NCBI GenBank assembly: GCA_015680685.1
Contig: MNCI01010871.1
Location: 299,471 to 363,470 of the forward strand
Length of the DNA stretch: 64,000 bases
Reading direction: 5' to 3'
Source of the DNA: Gnetum montanum
Lineage: Eukaryota > Streptophyta > Gnetopsida > Gnetales > Gnetaceae
Made by a program: the position numbers and the translations under genes. The notes beneath the pieces are model-generated. The model searched no databases, was not told the DNA's origin, and was given only the letters and a program-made list of their open reading frames with translations. Each line of letters starts with the position of its first letter. Position 1 is the first letter of the stretch. Shown piece by piece: positions 44,385-55,875 of the stretch.

Positions 44385-45210
44385 CCAAAAAGGCCTTAAA
44401 CTAGTGATGACCTAAAAGGGCCTTAAACTATTGTATGGCCTGCTAAGGCGTAAAACTAGAAACTTGCTTCTTTTTATGCTATGGCCTAAAAGGGCCCTAA
44501 ACTATCACACAATCTACCATGGCTTAAAAATGGGAACATTTCTATGGCCTTCCATGGCCTAAAATTGGCAACCTTTCTTGCATCATCACAACCTAAAATG
44601 ATCTTAAACCATCAATTCCTTTGCGATGGCCTAAAATGGCCTTAAACTAGCAATGGCCCAAAATGGTCAAAAACTAACAACACTCGATGGCCTGAAATGG
44701 CCTTAAACTAGCGATGGCCCAAATTGGGCCAAAACTAGCAATAGCCAATAGCCTAAAATGGCATTAAATTATTGTTGTGACCTGGAACGGCCTAAAACTA
44801 TCACTCTTCACATTACTTTCCTTTCATTTATGCATTTTAACTCTATTTATGATAGGTGTTGCTTGATATTGTTTTTCTAGTTAATTTTTGTAGGATCTTA
44901 CAAGTACATAGCATGACTACCTATGCAGCATTGCACCTCACACAAGCAAGAAAAGCACTTGTTCATCATGACGCAAACAATTGGCACAAATAATCTACTA
45001 TGACTATAAACTGGCACAACAATATACTATGACTATAAACTAGCACAGCTCATCCTTGGGTCATGATGTTAAACTAGTAGAACATCCACCATCTACTATG
45101 ACGTTAAATTCCCACCCAATAGTTTGATAGGACTATAAACTAGCACATCACGATTTTCTAGGACCTTAAACTAGGTTCATAGTCTATTAGGACTTTAAAC
45201 TAGCATGTTG
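44385..45210 (+). repeat. Large TAAACT-word array of Element 2
   Basis: Two clusters: about fourteen units of AAAATGGCCTTAAACTAGC / GATGGCCTAAAATGGCC (44385-44800), then seven of GACTATAAACTAGCAC (44985-45205). Between them are ~180 bases without the word. They stand where Element 1 has the antisense gene, RT, RNase H and integrase. Confidence 0.85.
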
Positions 45211-45501
45211 CTGATCTTTTGGAGCACCTGCCATTGGTGAAACCCTTGGGGCACTTGCAGCATCATCACCTTCCATCATTCTATTGATCTTTTGGAGCAC
45301 CTACCATTGATGGGACCTTTGGAGAACTTGCGACATCAACACCTTGACACATTCACTAGCATCCTAAGCACTTGCAACTAGCATATTTTTTGGGCATTTG
45401 CAACATCTTCACATCCAACACTTGTAGCATCTTTGCATCTAGTAGTTGAGTTGCATCTCATGTTTATTGGTTTTCTTTTCTTCTTGCAGTTGTATTTGTA
45501 G

Positions 45502-45553
45502 GATGACGCCTGAGAGGTGGTCATGCAAAGGCACATCTTATCATAGTAGCAAG
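45502..45553 (+). other. Conserved 52-nt block (Element 2 copy)
   Basis: TTGTAG precedes GATGACGCC and AGCAAG ends the block. Its donor GT is changed (GTAGCAAGTCACC). The length is 52, as in Elements 1 and 3. Confidence 0.45.
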
Positions 45554-46020
45554 TCACCACATCTCTTCAATGTGCATGATTAGGCTAGCTAAGCCACTCA
45601 AGAATGCACATCCTCTTCATCTCATTCTAGCCTACACACGTCCTCGCATTATAGCCTATGCATGCCCCCCATTATAGCCTACACATGTCCCTTGCATTCC
45701 AATACCCTCTCACATTTCCTACATTCTCCCACATACCCAAGCCTGCAAACTCCCTCTAATGCATACGCACTATAACGCACATGGCATCTTCCTTCACATT
45801 TAACCATAGAACCCATGGTAGATGTAACACAACTCGTCCCATGGGGAGCCTCTATTAGTTGATGAAAGCTTAAGTAGATGTAACGTAACTCATCCTGAGG
45901 AAGAAACACCTGTTCTATAGACACGACGCGGTGGCATTAAACCAAAGTCCATCTACTTGATGGCCCACACCTTGCAGCTAGCATTCAATAGTAAGCCAAA
46001 CCCAATGGGGGTTCACCTCA

Positions 46021-46080
46021 TAGCAAANAAAAAAATAGCAAAAAAAAGGAAAAAAAAAAGAGAAGATGGAAAAGCACATT
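46021..46080. other. Single N in an A-rich tract (assembly join) at 46028
   Basis: ATAGCAAA before the N and ATAGCAAAAAAAA shortly after look like the two sides of an uncollapsed overlap in a homopolymer-rich stretch. Confidence 0.6.
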
Positions 46081-46451
46081 CCCAAGAAAATTAACAATGT
46101 TATAGCTTCGTAATTGGCCTAGCCTTGGATTGACTTTGACTCTTTCATAAGTACTCCGATGAGGAGTCAACATTTAAGAGCAAGCCACTTCATTCCATGG
46201 TCATCGTCAGCCATGCTGACTTCGCATCTTGCATCAAGATACACTGTTTGCATTTTATTTCCTCTGCTTGCTTTTCATCTCCCTAGCACATTTCCTACAC
46301 ACTTTGCCCCAGCACACCCATATCCACAGCACTCTTGAACATGGTGGAATGACACCCAATCTAGTACTGATAAGTGATGTTGGTGCCATGTTTGATGTGG
46401 TGTTTTGCAAACTTTTTCGATGTCACTCAAGCTACTCCTCCAAACATCAAC

Positions 46452-46460
46452 AAAGAGGGG
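46452..46460 (+). promoter_or_regulatory. Polypurine tract, Element 2
   Basis: AAAGAGGGG, then CCAT, then the LTR's TG at 46465. Confidence 0.75.
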
Positions 46461-46464
46461 CCAT

Positions 46465-47925
46465 TGAAACACCACAGAATTTCAAGTCTTGGTGTCTTGA
46501 CTACAAATTTGGCTAAGTATCAAAATAGTCGCACTTTTCCAAAATTTTTCTAAGGGTTGAGTGTAGTTAGCTTCAATGGCTGATCTTCCGCAATTTTGGC
46601 TAAGTGTTTGAACAAGGTTAAAATTGGTAGAATTTTTTCTAAGTGTTGTGCTATGCTCTAGTACTATAGTTATTACACTTTGACATTGTAGCTATTATGC
46701 TCAGCACTATAGCTGCTATGCTCTAGAGAGTAGCAAGTGTATCCAACACACAAATGGTTAGTTTTGCAGAATTTTCTAAGTGTTGTGCTATGCTCCCATT
46801 ACCCTTACTACACTCTAGAGCATATCTAGCATAGCTAGCACGGAGCACCAATTTTGCAAATTTTTTTCTAACTACTGAGTTACATGTCCTACACGTAACA
46901 TGGGGCCAACGTAGCAGCCAAAGTTCGAAAAATTTTTAAACTTTTTTTATCACATCTAGACTTAGAAAATTTTCTAAATTTTTCTCATACCCCCACCTAT
47001 CGCACTGCCACATGGCACTTAATTTTCATTTTGGGTTAACCCTAGCCCTATAAATATCCCTGTGCCCTAATGTTTTAGGGGTTGGGGGCTTCCATTTTTC
47101 AGGTTGGCAGCTAGCACTTTCATTTGGCACTTGGCATTTTGGCATCTTAGCACTTAGCTTTATGGGCAAATGAGACCTAGAGCACACCACACTAGTAGAG
47201 AGGCATAGCTACACTACATGGTACACCATGGCCCCATTGTAGCCCTGCATCACATGATACACCACCGTCTATTGCAACCCTACACTGCACAGTACATTGT
47301 AGCCCCATTACAGTCCTATAGAACATTGCATGGCACATTGCAGCAATCAACCCAGTAGGCACGGTTCATCACAATGAGCACCAAACTTCATAGCCCAGCA
47401 CCACTGAGACTTTGACTATGCTCCCACTATGCCTATTGTACATTGTCTACCTTTTGAGACCCTTTTGGAGTTAACTATGCTCCCATTTATGGCAGTGTTC
47501 CATTTCTATTGCATCTTTAGCATTTTCCTGCATTTCTCTTACATCTTTTTACACTTTTTCATGTGTCATCACACTATACTACACTAAGGTAGTAGTCTCC
47601 ATGGGTTGACACCCTCATTTTAGTTGAAACCCTTGGCTATGCTTACTTCCATTTGGTGGCTACACTCTACACTTAGCATCGTGAAACACTGCTTTGAAAC
47701 TTAGCTCCATTTCACATTGTTTGCATTTGCATTTCAACTAACCACATCATCCCTAGTTGTAGCCAACATCCTAGTTATAGTCGGTAAAGTTCCTGTTCAA
47801 TGGACAAGACTATCTAGGGCACTTCACCACCATTTCTAGTAAGGCCCTCATGCAGAGGCAAGGTTAAGGTTGTGCATTCATTGATCCCTTGGTGATTCCA
47901 ACCAATGAATTTTTTGGTCATTACA
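46465..47925 (+). repeat. 3' LTR of Element 2 (uninterrupted)
   Basis: TGAAACACCACAGAATTTC ... GGTCATTACA, followed by the duplication AGGAG. It has ATGCTCTAG/CACTATAG word runs (46640-46830) and TATAAATA at 47049-47056. It gives the undisturbed target sequence for Element 1. Confidence 0.9.
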
Positions 47926-47930
47926 AGGAG

Positions 47931-49115
47931 TACATTTGATACTTGTCATTGAATAGTTCAAGCTTTGTACTCCATTGTCTAATAGATTCTGGTTCTAAGG
48001 ACTAGTACCAATTTTTAGCTCCCTGAATGAGTGTTCTAGGAAATAACTTATGTTTTTGCCACTCATTTTCTATATTTTGCAAGGCACATGCATTATGGAA
48101 AGGTTGGAGATGGTTCTGTGGATCTGAGTTATATTCCCCTTCAAACCTAGGGATATTGTTCATGTCTAGCCTCTTGATCTAACTATCCTTAATGTGCCTT
48201 GTGGAAATTCTTACTACCTCTGCAATGTTTATCATACTAGCAAGCAAAGGCTCATTGAGGATATGATTCTAGTGCCTACGATTCCCTCTTCTATCTACTT
48301 TGTTCATGGTGGTGGGTCTCTCTTGAATGCCTACACCCCTAGTCTTAACTTACTTGATAGTCCCTTCGATCATCTTGGTCTCGTTAGCCACCTCCATCAT
48401 GATTGCACCCCTTTCTATTGTGGTCAGAGCTAGAAGAGGAAGTAGATGATGAAGGTGAAGAGGAAGGAGGACTAGCACCATCATGGTGCTTGCTACCCCC
48501 TTTACAGTGATCGTGGCCATGATCACAATCTTGTTTCTTGGTTGCATCCCTACCCTAACTCTCCTTCTTAGATCCTCCTTTATCATTGGATCCATTCTTG
48601 CTAGAACTCAAATTATGGATCATGGACTGTAGGTTCTAGTTTTGACCTCCTTCACCAAAGTCAAAGAGAGAAATTTCACTGAATAGAAAACCCCCAGAGG
48701 AGGGTTCTCCACCATCTTTTTGGTACAACAAGTATGGGGAATCATTGAACCACTTTCCCTTCACAGATTCATAACATTGTTCTAGCTATTGATCCCTTAG
48801 ACATTATGCATTAGTGGGATGATAATCCCTGGCATCACTATCTTACACAATGTACATAGCATGAAGTCCCAGGAGACCCAATCATATAAGATTTTGTTGG
48901 AGCATCATAGGAATGGATTGATCTAGCAGCAACACAATGTTGCCTTCCATGTCATGCCACTACAGCAGTTTATCTTGGTGTAGGATGAAGGTGAAATTGG
49001 ATACATACTCATCAGGATAAGCATATACCACTCTGTATTGTTGAGGCACCTATTGATGTACTCCATCAGACTTGGACAAAGAATCACTCCCATGAGAAGA
49101 AGACATCATATGTTA
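47931..49115 (-). pseudogene. gag: Outer-element gag: N-terminal region and first half of gag domain
   Basis: Reading down from about 49104: MMSSSHGSDSLSKSDGVHQ, VVYAYPDEYVSNFTFILHQD and WHDMEGNIVLLLDQSIP. A Ser-rich run comes next (about 48430-48480), then the gag domain: FEGEYNSDPQNHLQPFHNAC, ALQNIENEWQKHKLFP, GAKNWY and NDKYQMYS. It stops at the AGGAG duplication and continues at 19103. It lies downstream of the primer-binding site at 49265. Many stops are present. Confidence 0.75.
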
Positions 49116-49245
49116 GAAAATAAAAATGCTATGTGTTTTCAAAAAAATTTGTAGTTATTTTAATAGATGATATGACTCTAGGATTCATTCCAATAATTTT
49201 GAATAATTTTCACTAAATCCTAGGTAGCATAAGTAACAAGTAAAA

Positions 49246-49265
49246 GTCCCCAATAATGGTGCTAA
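49246..49265 (-). promoter_or_regulatory. Primer-binding site of the outer element (Athila-type)
   Basis: On the minus strand TTAGCACCATTATTGGGGAC directly follows the LTR end. It is a C-to-T-decayed form of TTGGCACCGTTGCCGGGGAC, a site common in the Athila/Tat group. Confidence 0.6.
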
Positions 49266-50119
49266 TGATGAGTGGTGAGGTATCCCTACACTCAACCATA
49301 GGTATTACAAGCATTCACGCACGATCCAGTCGAATTCCGCAAACCTTAAGTTCTTAAGTACACTAGTTCTAGGATGTGAAATCTAATCATGATAATCATT
49401 TTCTTCTTAGCTATATTATGAAGCTTAATTATATGATTAAGTATAATTGAGGCACATGATTTTTGTTATTTTATATTTTATTTATCTATGATTAAGAATA
49501 GGTTCAAACGTAATTTATAATCAAATTAACTTAATCTAATTGCTAATCAATAACTAAATATCCTAACATAAGTATGTGATCCCACTTTTCATGCACATCC
49601 TAAACACATATAACACTACTAGGTTACCAAATGTTAAGCATTGCTAGGATTACCAAGAGTCATATGCATGCTTGAAGTAGTCATACTTATGTGCTTAATT
49701 AATTCTATTTAATCAAACTAGATTTATTTAGCTTAATTACTTCATAGCATCAAAGGAAATCATATGAAGCATTAAATGCATAAATAAAATATTTAATCTA
49801 GCCAAGGTGCTACAAGGTTTGATCAGAAAGCTTGTCTTTATTATTGCACATATTACCGTGCTTAGGTACAATAGTGCTTAAATAAAGATCTATACACTTA
49901 GTGACTTCTATTGCAAGCACTTTGGAGAATATTCTAACTCTAGAGAAAACAAACTACAAGAACTTTGCTATGCTAAGACAAAAACTATATAGAAACCATG
50001 TGCCCAAGCGCTATATTTATAAGCCAGTACATACCTTGCAATATTAGATATTCAACATTGCATCTTGGGGCCCGATATCAGGTATCTGATATTGAAGCCA
50101 ATCAAAACATGACTCATCA
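49266..50119 (-). repeat. 5' LTR of the outer minus-strand element
   Basis: It runs TGATGAGTGGTGAGG...GACTCATCA on the plus strand, 854 bp. A second copy is at 54025-54867 and an end fragment at 1-200 (opposite orientation). Shared words include CTACTAGGTTACCAAATGTT, GCTTGAAGTAGTCATACTTA and GTGCTATATTTATAAGCCAG. Confidence 0.8.
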
Positions 50120-50126
50120 AAGGATC

Positions 50127-50574
50127 ATTGGATTTCAACATTTAATCATAAAATATGCAAAAGATCTATAAGCTTAAATAGTAGTAAAACAAAGGATACA
50201 AAACTGTCACAACATATCTTAACAAGAAGATTGCATTCACTTATATTGGAAGATTGAATATACATAATTTAATGTGTATAAAGAATAAAATATGCATAGT
50301 CAAATACTTGTAATGGCATTATAATTGAAAAAAAAAACAACATCCAGGGGTTATTATATTTCAACATTTAATCATAAAATATACATAAGATCTATGAGTA
50401 AGCTCAAGTAGCAATCAAAAAAACTATAACAAAATATCCTAACAAGAAGATTACATTCACTTATGTTAGAAACTAACAATGTACATAATAAAATTTGAAT
50501 ATGCATAAAGAATAAATATGCATAGCCAAATTCTTGTAAAGGTATGATGACTAATAAAACCAAGAATTTCTAGG
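50127..50574 (+). repeat. Tandem repeat, two units of ~220 bp (left half)
   Basis: Units begin ATTTCAACATTTAATCATAAA and contain AACAAGAAGATTACATTCAC. The units continue at 55541 after the inserted element. Confidence 0.75.
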
Positions 50575-50579
50575 AGTCA

Positions 50580-53500
50580 TGTAATGGCCCACAATTGTAC
50601 ATGTGGCATTAGTACTTCATTAAATATTTAGATTTTAATTTGTTTAAAAGATAATATATATATTTGTAGATATGCCTAATACTTCTTAGTAATATGAAGA
50701 CCTTTATTTGGGTGACATAAGCAAGGTTACTATTTTTTTATAATTTTTTATTTTAAGTTTAAGAAATATGTAATTTTTTATTAATGAATGAGCATTGCAA
50801 ATTCTAGCAATATTTTAAAATAATACTATGAAGTTAATGTGATGTGAATCCATGGTCTATTTTGACATTTAGTTATAATTTTTTAGTTATTAAATATTTA
50901 TTTAATTAAAATACATCAAAATTCAAAGTTATTGGATCACATTCAAATTTGGTGGACCAACTCATTTTTACACCTAGAGTATATATCTATAATTAGTTTT
51001 TCAATTCAAGTTTTATATTTTGAGATTTTAATGTTAAAGGATTAAAAAAGTAACTGGTGGGACCATATTTTCCTTGATTCAATCAAAATATTAATTTCTA
51101 GCATAATAGTTGTGGCATGTTTATGCTTGTTACAACCGTTTTGACATGTGTAAAATATTGGATGGACAAAAAGTTTAGTATCAATGATTTTTACTAGATA
51201 AATTATAGGAAATGTGAAAAATACACAAAAGGCCAAAAATAAAGTAGAAACCCTCATAGGATATAAACTAAAAAGAGACTCAAAACAAGACAAAAGGGTA
51301 GGACTGTGGGAAAAGTGAATGTACGATGGTGATGTATGCTCTATGAAATGCTTTTGATGACATCTATTTTATTTATATGTAAATTTTTCACTTCATATTA
51401 ATGGATAGAAAAGGGACAAAGGACTCATTTAATAGGGATCATGTGACTTTCTTGATTGTTGTCAATTTTACATGTCCACTCACGTATGAGAGCTTGCTTG
51501 TCCAGTCAAGTAGTAATGATCCCATGAATAAAAAAAGGATTTTTGAAGAATGGGTTGTTTATTCTTTGTCCATTGTGTAAACTTTTGTGCACAAGTCTTT
51601 ACCCAAGTCTTAGGGTCTTCTCCATTGTATAAATAGAGGGAAGGTTTTCTCTCATTATCACTTTTGGCCAAGGAAGAGGAGACTATGCTAGTTGGAGGGG
51701 TGAGTAGTTGAGGAGAGGAGAGGAAGAGTGACTATTCCTTGCTTGTTCTTAGCCATATCTTGGGCTATGTTGAGTGTCCTTGTGGGCTTGTGGAAGATGG
51801 CTTTTGTTGCTATTTTTGGAGGCATTTGGGACTGATTTTTGGGGATTTTTTTACTAATTCAAGGGACTATTTTCTTAGATTTTGTGGGAGGATTTTAGTA
51901 GCACTTTGGACTTGCAGTTTGAAGCTAAATTCTTGAAGCCATTGGCTAGACAAAAATCTAAACTTGAGGTGTCTTCTCCCTTCCCAAATTGTTCAACTTT
52001 AAAGGTGTATATTTCGAACCTTTGTTGTACAAATTTCTAGTAGGTTTTTGAAGTTGTATTAGCTTGGACAAGTAGGAATTTATTTAATGAGGGTATGTAG
52101 GATTTCTTGTGAGTTGTGAGTCATGCATGGAGTCTCTTATATGTCTTGGATCTGATTTTTGGTATGCATTGTTTGGGCTTATGAGTTATCATTTTCTTGT
52201 CTTATGTATACTTGGTATTTCATGTTTTTGTGATCATTCTTGTATTATAAAATATATGCCTCTCATTATTCTATCTAAGACTAGTAATCTCTTATGTGAG
52301 CTACAAGGGCTTAGTTCTTGGAGGTGATTAATGGTGATAACCCATACCATTTTATCCAACCCTAGTGTTCTTCTTGTGTGGACTACAAGATGTTGTAGGG
52401 TTGGAAAGACATGGTGTAGCATAGTTGGATGGCCAAAGGATCCACTAGGTACCTAATTTAATATTAGAAAATAAAGCTATGCATATTGAGAATTTATGGT
52501 GTCTTTTGTTAAGTGTACATGTTTTGGTTTTTTGATCATTTTTGGGTTAGTTTTAAGGGATTTCTAAGAGAGTTGTCATGTCCCAAGTCATTGTTAAATG
52601 GTCCTTTGTTCAAGTCTACATTTTGCTCAATGTGAAAACTTGAGAGGCTCTAAAATTTATGAATGAATATTTCAAAGCTTGAAACCATGTTAATCCATCA
52701 TGGTATTCAAACTTAGGGTACATCATATTTTATTGTTGCTTTTCCTTTTCAAGTTGCACATGAGCACATGATATTTTATTTGTTTTCTACTCCATAAAAT
52801 TAGAATTTTGATTCTTTAATAATGTTATTATGGAAACTACCATTCTTTTTCTTTTTGTTATTGTCTAGCATTTACTATTTTCTGATTTCATAGCTAATGG
52901 CAAAAATGAAAATGACAATGATCACACATAGAATCTACCTTTATTTCTTTTTTTTTTTCCTAAGAAGAATTTTACATATTATCTATTTTCTATTTTAGAC
53001 TAAGAAATAAAAAGAAAAAAGTGGATTGTTATCGTTATTATTATTTTTTTATGGTTGGTGTTCTATTTCCTAAGATTCTATCTTTCCATTACTACCACTA
53101 CAAATCTTGAAAGATACATTAGGTTGAGAGGGGAAAAAAGAAATAAAACAAAACCTTGCCAAATCTCAACTATCATGAGTTGTTTGGATTATAATCTAAG
53201 ATTTATTTTCAAACCCTCAATTTCTCCTAAACACAAATTTAATTGCTAAAAATTTAGGTCCTAGTTTCAAACTTTGTTTACCCAATTTTGGATACCTAAA
53301 AATGGAGAAGAACATTGGCTAATTTCCCTATGAAAAAAAATGCTAACTTTAGTAACTCTCTCCATTGTATGATGTGAGCTAGTTCTTATATGGCATGTAA
53401 AATACACTTGAGATGAACAATTACTTCTATCATTTGCATGATAGGAATATTGCATCTTGAAAGGTTGGAGGTCTCCTTGAAGTCTTTCATTACATAAATG

Positions 53501-55535
53501 TTTTATACATTTTTTCATAGTTAGATTTTTTTTCAAGCAAAGTAAATATTGTTATTTATTTATTTGTAATATGCCAACCTTATTTACTTATTAGATATTA
53601 TATTTTTTATTTATGCAAAAAAAATGTATGATCATGTATGTTTATTTGTTTTTCATAAAATTAACCCACATGAATTATGATTAGAAGCCCTTTGGACCCT
53701 AGAATAAGCAGTTCACCTAAACTCATAGTTAGTAATTAGATGGATGATGCATTTGATTAGTGTGCATTGTGTAAAGCATGTAGTATCTTTAGGAGTCATT
53801 AACTAATCATTTTAGTAGGTTACATTGTTTATTTATTTTACATACACCATGTCCTAGATGTGGAGATAAGAACCACCATCTAACCCTACCTATACATATG
53901 TTTACTTCAACTTAATATCCTAAACCATTGGACCTAAGGAGGTTGAGTTTCATAACATCCAAATGTTTTCAATGATCCAAGCATTATTCATAAGTGCATA
54001 TCCATCTCACGTATGATCCTTGATTGATGAGTAGCAAGTTTAGCCTATGCCCAACCATATGAATCACTAGTGTTCACTTAGTGATCTAGTCAAATTTCAT
54101 AGACTTTAGCTCTCTAAGTACATCAATTTCTACGGAGTGAATCTAATCTTTGCAATTGTTATCTTTTCAATTTCACTTGTGAGATGCAAGTGCATGGTTA
54201 AGTGTAATTGAGACATCTGATTTTTATCAATTTGTCTTTTATGGTTTTAATTGCCTAAGTGCTAGAAACTAAGTAATAAATGTTGAATTAATATAATTAA
54301 TATAATAACTAACTAACACTTAACTAATCCTATATAAGCATTCATTTCCACTTTCTCTACACATCTTGAACACATTATAGTGCTACTAGATTACCAAACG
54401 TTAAGCACTACTAGGATTACCAAGTGTTAAATATGTGCTTGAAGTGGTCGTACTTATGTTTTCTATTTGATTAATATTAATTACTTAGCCAAAATTCATT
54501 AAATTAGATTGCATAAATATTAAATGCATGGAGAAAGCATTAATCTATTCCAAGTGTTACAAGGTTTGATAAAAAAATCTCATCTTTATTGCCATTCACA
54601 CTGAGGTGCCTACGTACATTAGAGCTTGAATAAAAATCTATACACTTCTTGACTCCTACTATGGGCACTCATAAAATATTCTAACTTTGGAGAGAACAAA
54701 CTAAAAAATGTTTGCTAACAATTAAGGAATGAAATGGATGAGTCATGCATCTAAGTGCTATATTTATGGTCAAGCATACATTCTGCGATATTAGATATCC
54801 AATAATGAAACATATGCTCTGATATCAGGGATTTGATATCGAGGCCTATGAAAAATATGATTCATCACTGGTCACCTATCTTGAGAGTATATCAAGTTGT
54901 AGTCCAAAAACATTAGTTGATCCAAGCCTTGTGTATGTAGTTTTGAGCTCAAAGATAACCCAACTTATGGTTATATGGTAACAAAATTCTTTGATTTAGA
55001 TGGGCCTCAATGTAGAAATGCAACACCAGATTTCATGGGAAAAGTTGTTGAAACCTATATTTTTGATTCTTAGCTATTGTTTGAAGCTTATTGTAAATTA
55101 AATAATTTTTTATGGTGGAAACATAGTAGAGGACTAGGGGTGTATCCAACCACATTTGTTAATGCTACTTGTAAATAAAACTTAAAACAAGTGACTCACA
55201 CAAATTTTTGAAGTTTTCTAGCTTAGTAAGTAATGTCGAGTATTAGCAATCATCTTGAACAAGGCTAGTTTTTAATGTATCATAGTGCTACTAAAGATGG
55301 ATGATATGCAATAGATGCATTAATCCTTAGGATTATGACAAGTGGCAAGGTCTCATCCTATCAATAGCTTGTTAAGTCTAATGAGGAAAGAATGTAAATA
55401 GGCCTTTTAATTATCCCATCATTATGAATTACATCCTTATTATTTGATAATATAAGTATGATCTCATGTTTTTAAAGGATTTGAAAAAAATAAAGTTATA
55501 CTAATTTTTAGAGGATGGTTATTAGGGATCCTACA
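50580..55535 (+). mobile_element. TG...CA element with duplication AGTCA, no coding region seen
   Basis: It starts TGTAATGGCCCACAATTG and ends GGGATCCTACA, flanked by AGTCA at 50575-50579 and 55536-55540, and it splits a tandem repeat. A TATA box (TATAAATAG, 51628-51636) and a primer-binding-site-like TGGTATTCAAACTTAG (52701-52716; compare TGGTATCAGAGC of tRNA-Met-primed elements) suggest an LTR of about 2.1 kb at 50580-52700. No gag or pol is visible. The matching 3' LTR is not evident; it may be diverged and interrupted by the LTR at 54025-54867. A large non-autonomous LTR element is the best guess. Confidence 0.45.
54025..54867 (-). repeat. Second copy of the 854-bp LTR family
   Basis: It aligns with 49266-50119 along its length (TTACCAAACGTTAAGCACTA, GCTTGAAGTGGTCGTACTTA, CTGCGATATTAGATATCCAA). 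The ends are TTGATGAGTAGC and GATTCATCA. No primer-binding site, polypurine tract or exact duplication is visible at its borders, so a decayed solo LTR is likely. Confidence 0.7.
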
Positions 55536-55540
55536 AGTCA

Positions 55541-55875
55541 TTGGATTTCAACATTTAATCATAAAATATACATAAGATCTATAAGGTAAGCTTAAAGAGT
55601 AGTGAAATAAATGATACAAAATTATAACAAAATATCCTAACAAGAAGATTACATTCACTTATGTTGAAAACTAACAATGTACATACTAATGATTCAATAT
55701 ACATAATTAAATGTGCATAAAGAATAAAATATGCATAGCTAAATACTTATAAAGATATGATAACTCACAAAACGAACAACTTCCTAGGGTCATTGGATGT
55801 CTACATTTAATTATAAAATATACATAAGATCTATGAGTAAGCTTAAATAGTAGTAAACCAGAAGATACAAACCTA
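55541..55875 (+). repeat. Tandem repeat, right half (one full and one partial unit)
   Basis: ATTTCAACATTTAATCATAAA occurs at ~55546, with a variant at 55800. The units match those at 50127-50574. Confidence 0.75.

Larger units (their letters stand above)
19104..47925 (+). mobile_element. Element 2: non-autonomous Ty3/gypsy (gag-protease only), split by Element 1
   Basis: It starts TGAAACACC and ends in CA, flanked by AGGAG on both sides. Without the nested Element 1 it is about 9.2 kb: an LTR of about 1.5 kb, a primer-binding site at 40232, gag, protease, TAAACT-word arrays, the 52-nt block, a polypurine tract and a 3' LTR (46465-47925). No reverse transcriptase, RNase H or integrase is visible between the protease (ends ~43935) and the 3' LTR. 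The internal region is 6.2 kb, against about 16 kb in Element 1. It must have relied on enzymes from an autonomous relative. Confidence 0.85.

Noticed and set aside
48194-48433. Plus-strand 79-codon frame
   Set aside because: It lies opposite the outer-element gag, whose domain reads clearly on the minus strand.
54025-54867. 3' LTR of the outer minus-strand element
   Set aside because: For a minus-strand element the 3' LTR should lie at lower coordinates than the 5' LTR at 49266-50119; this copy is on the wrong side and has no polypurine tract.
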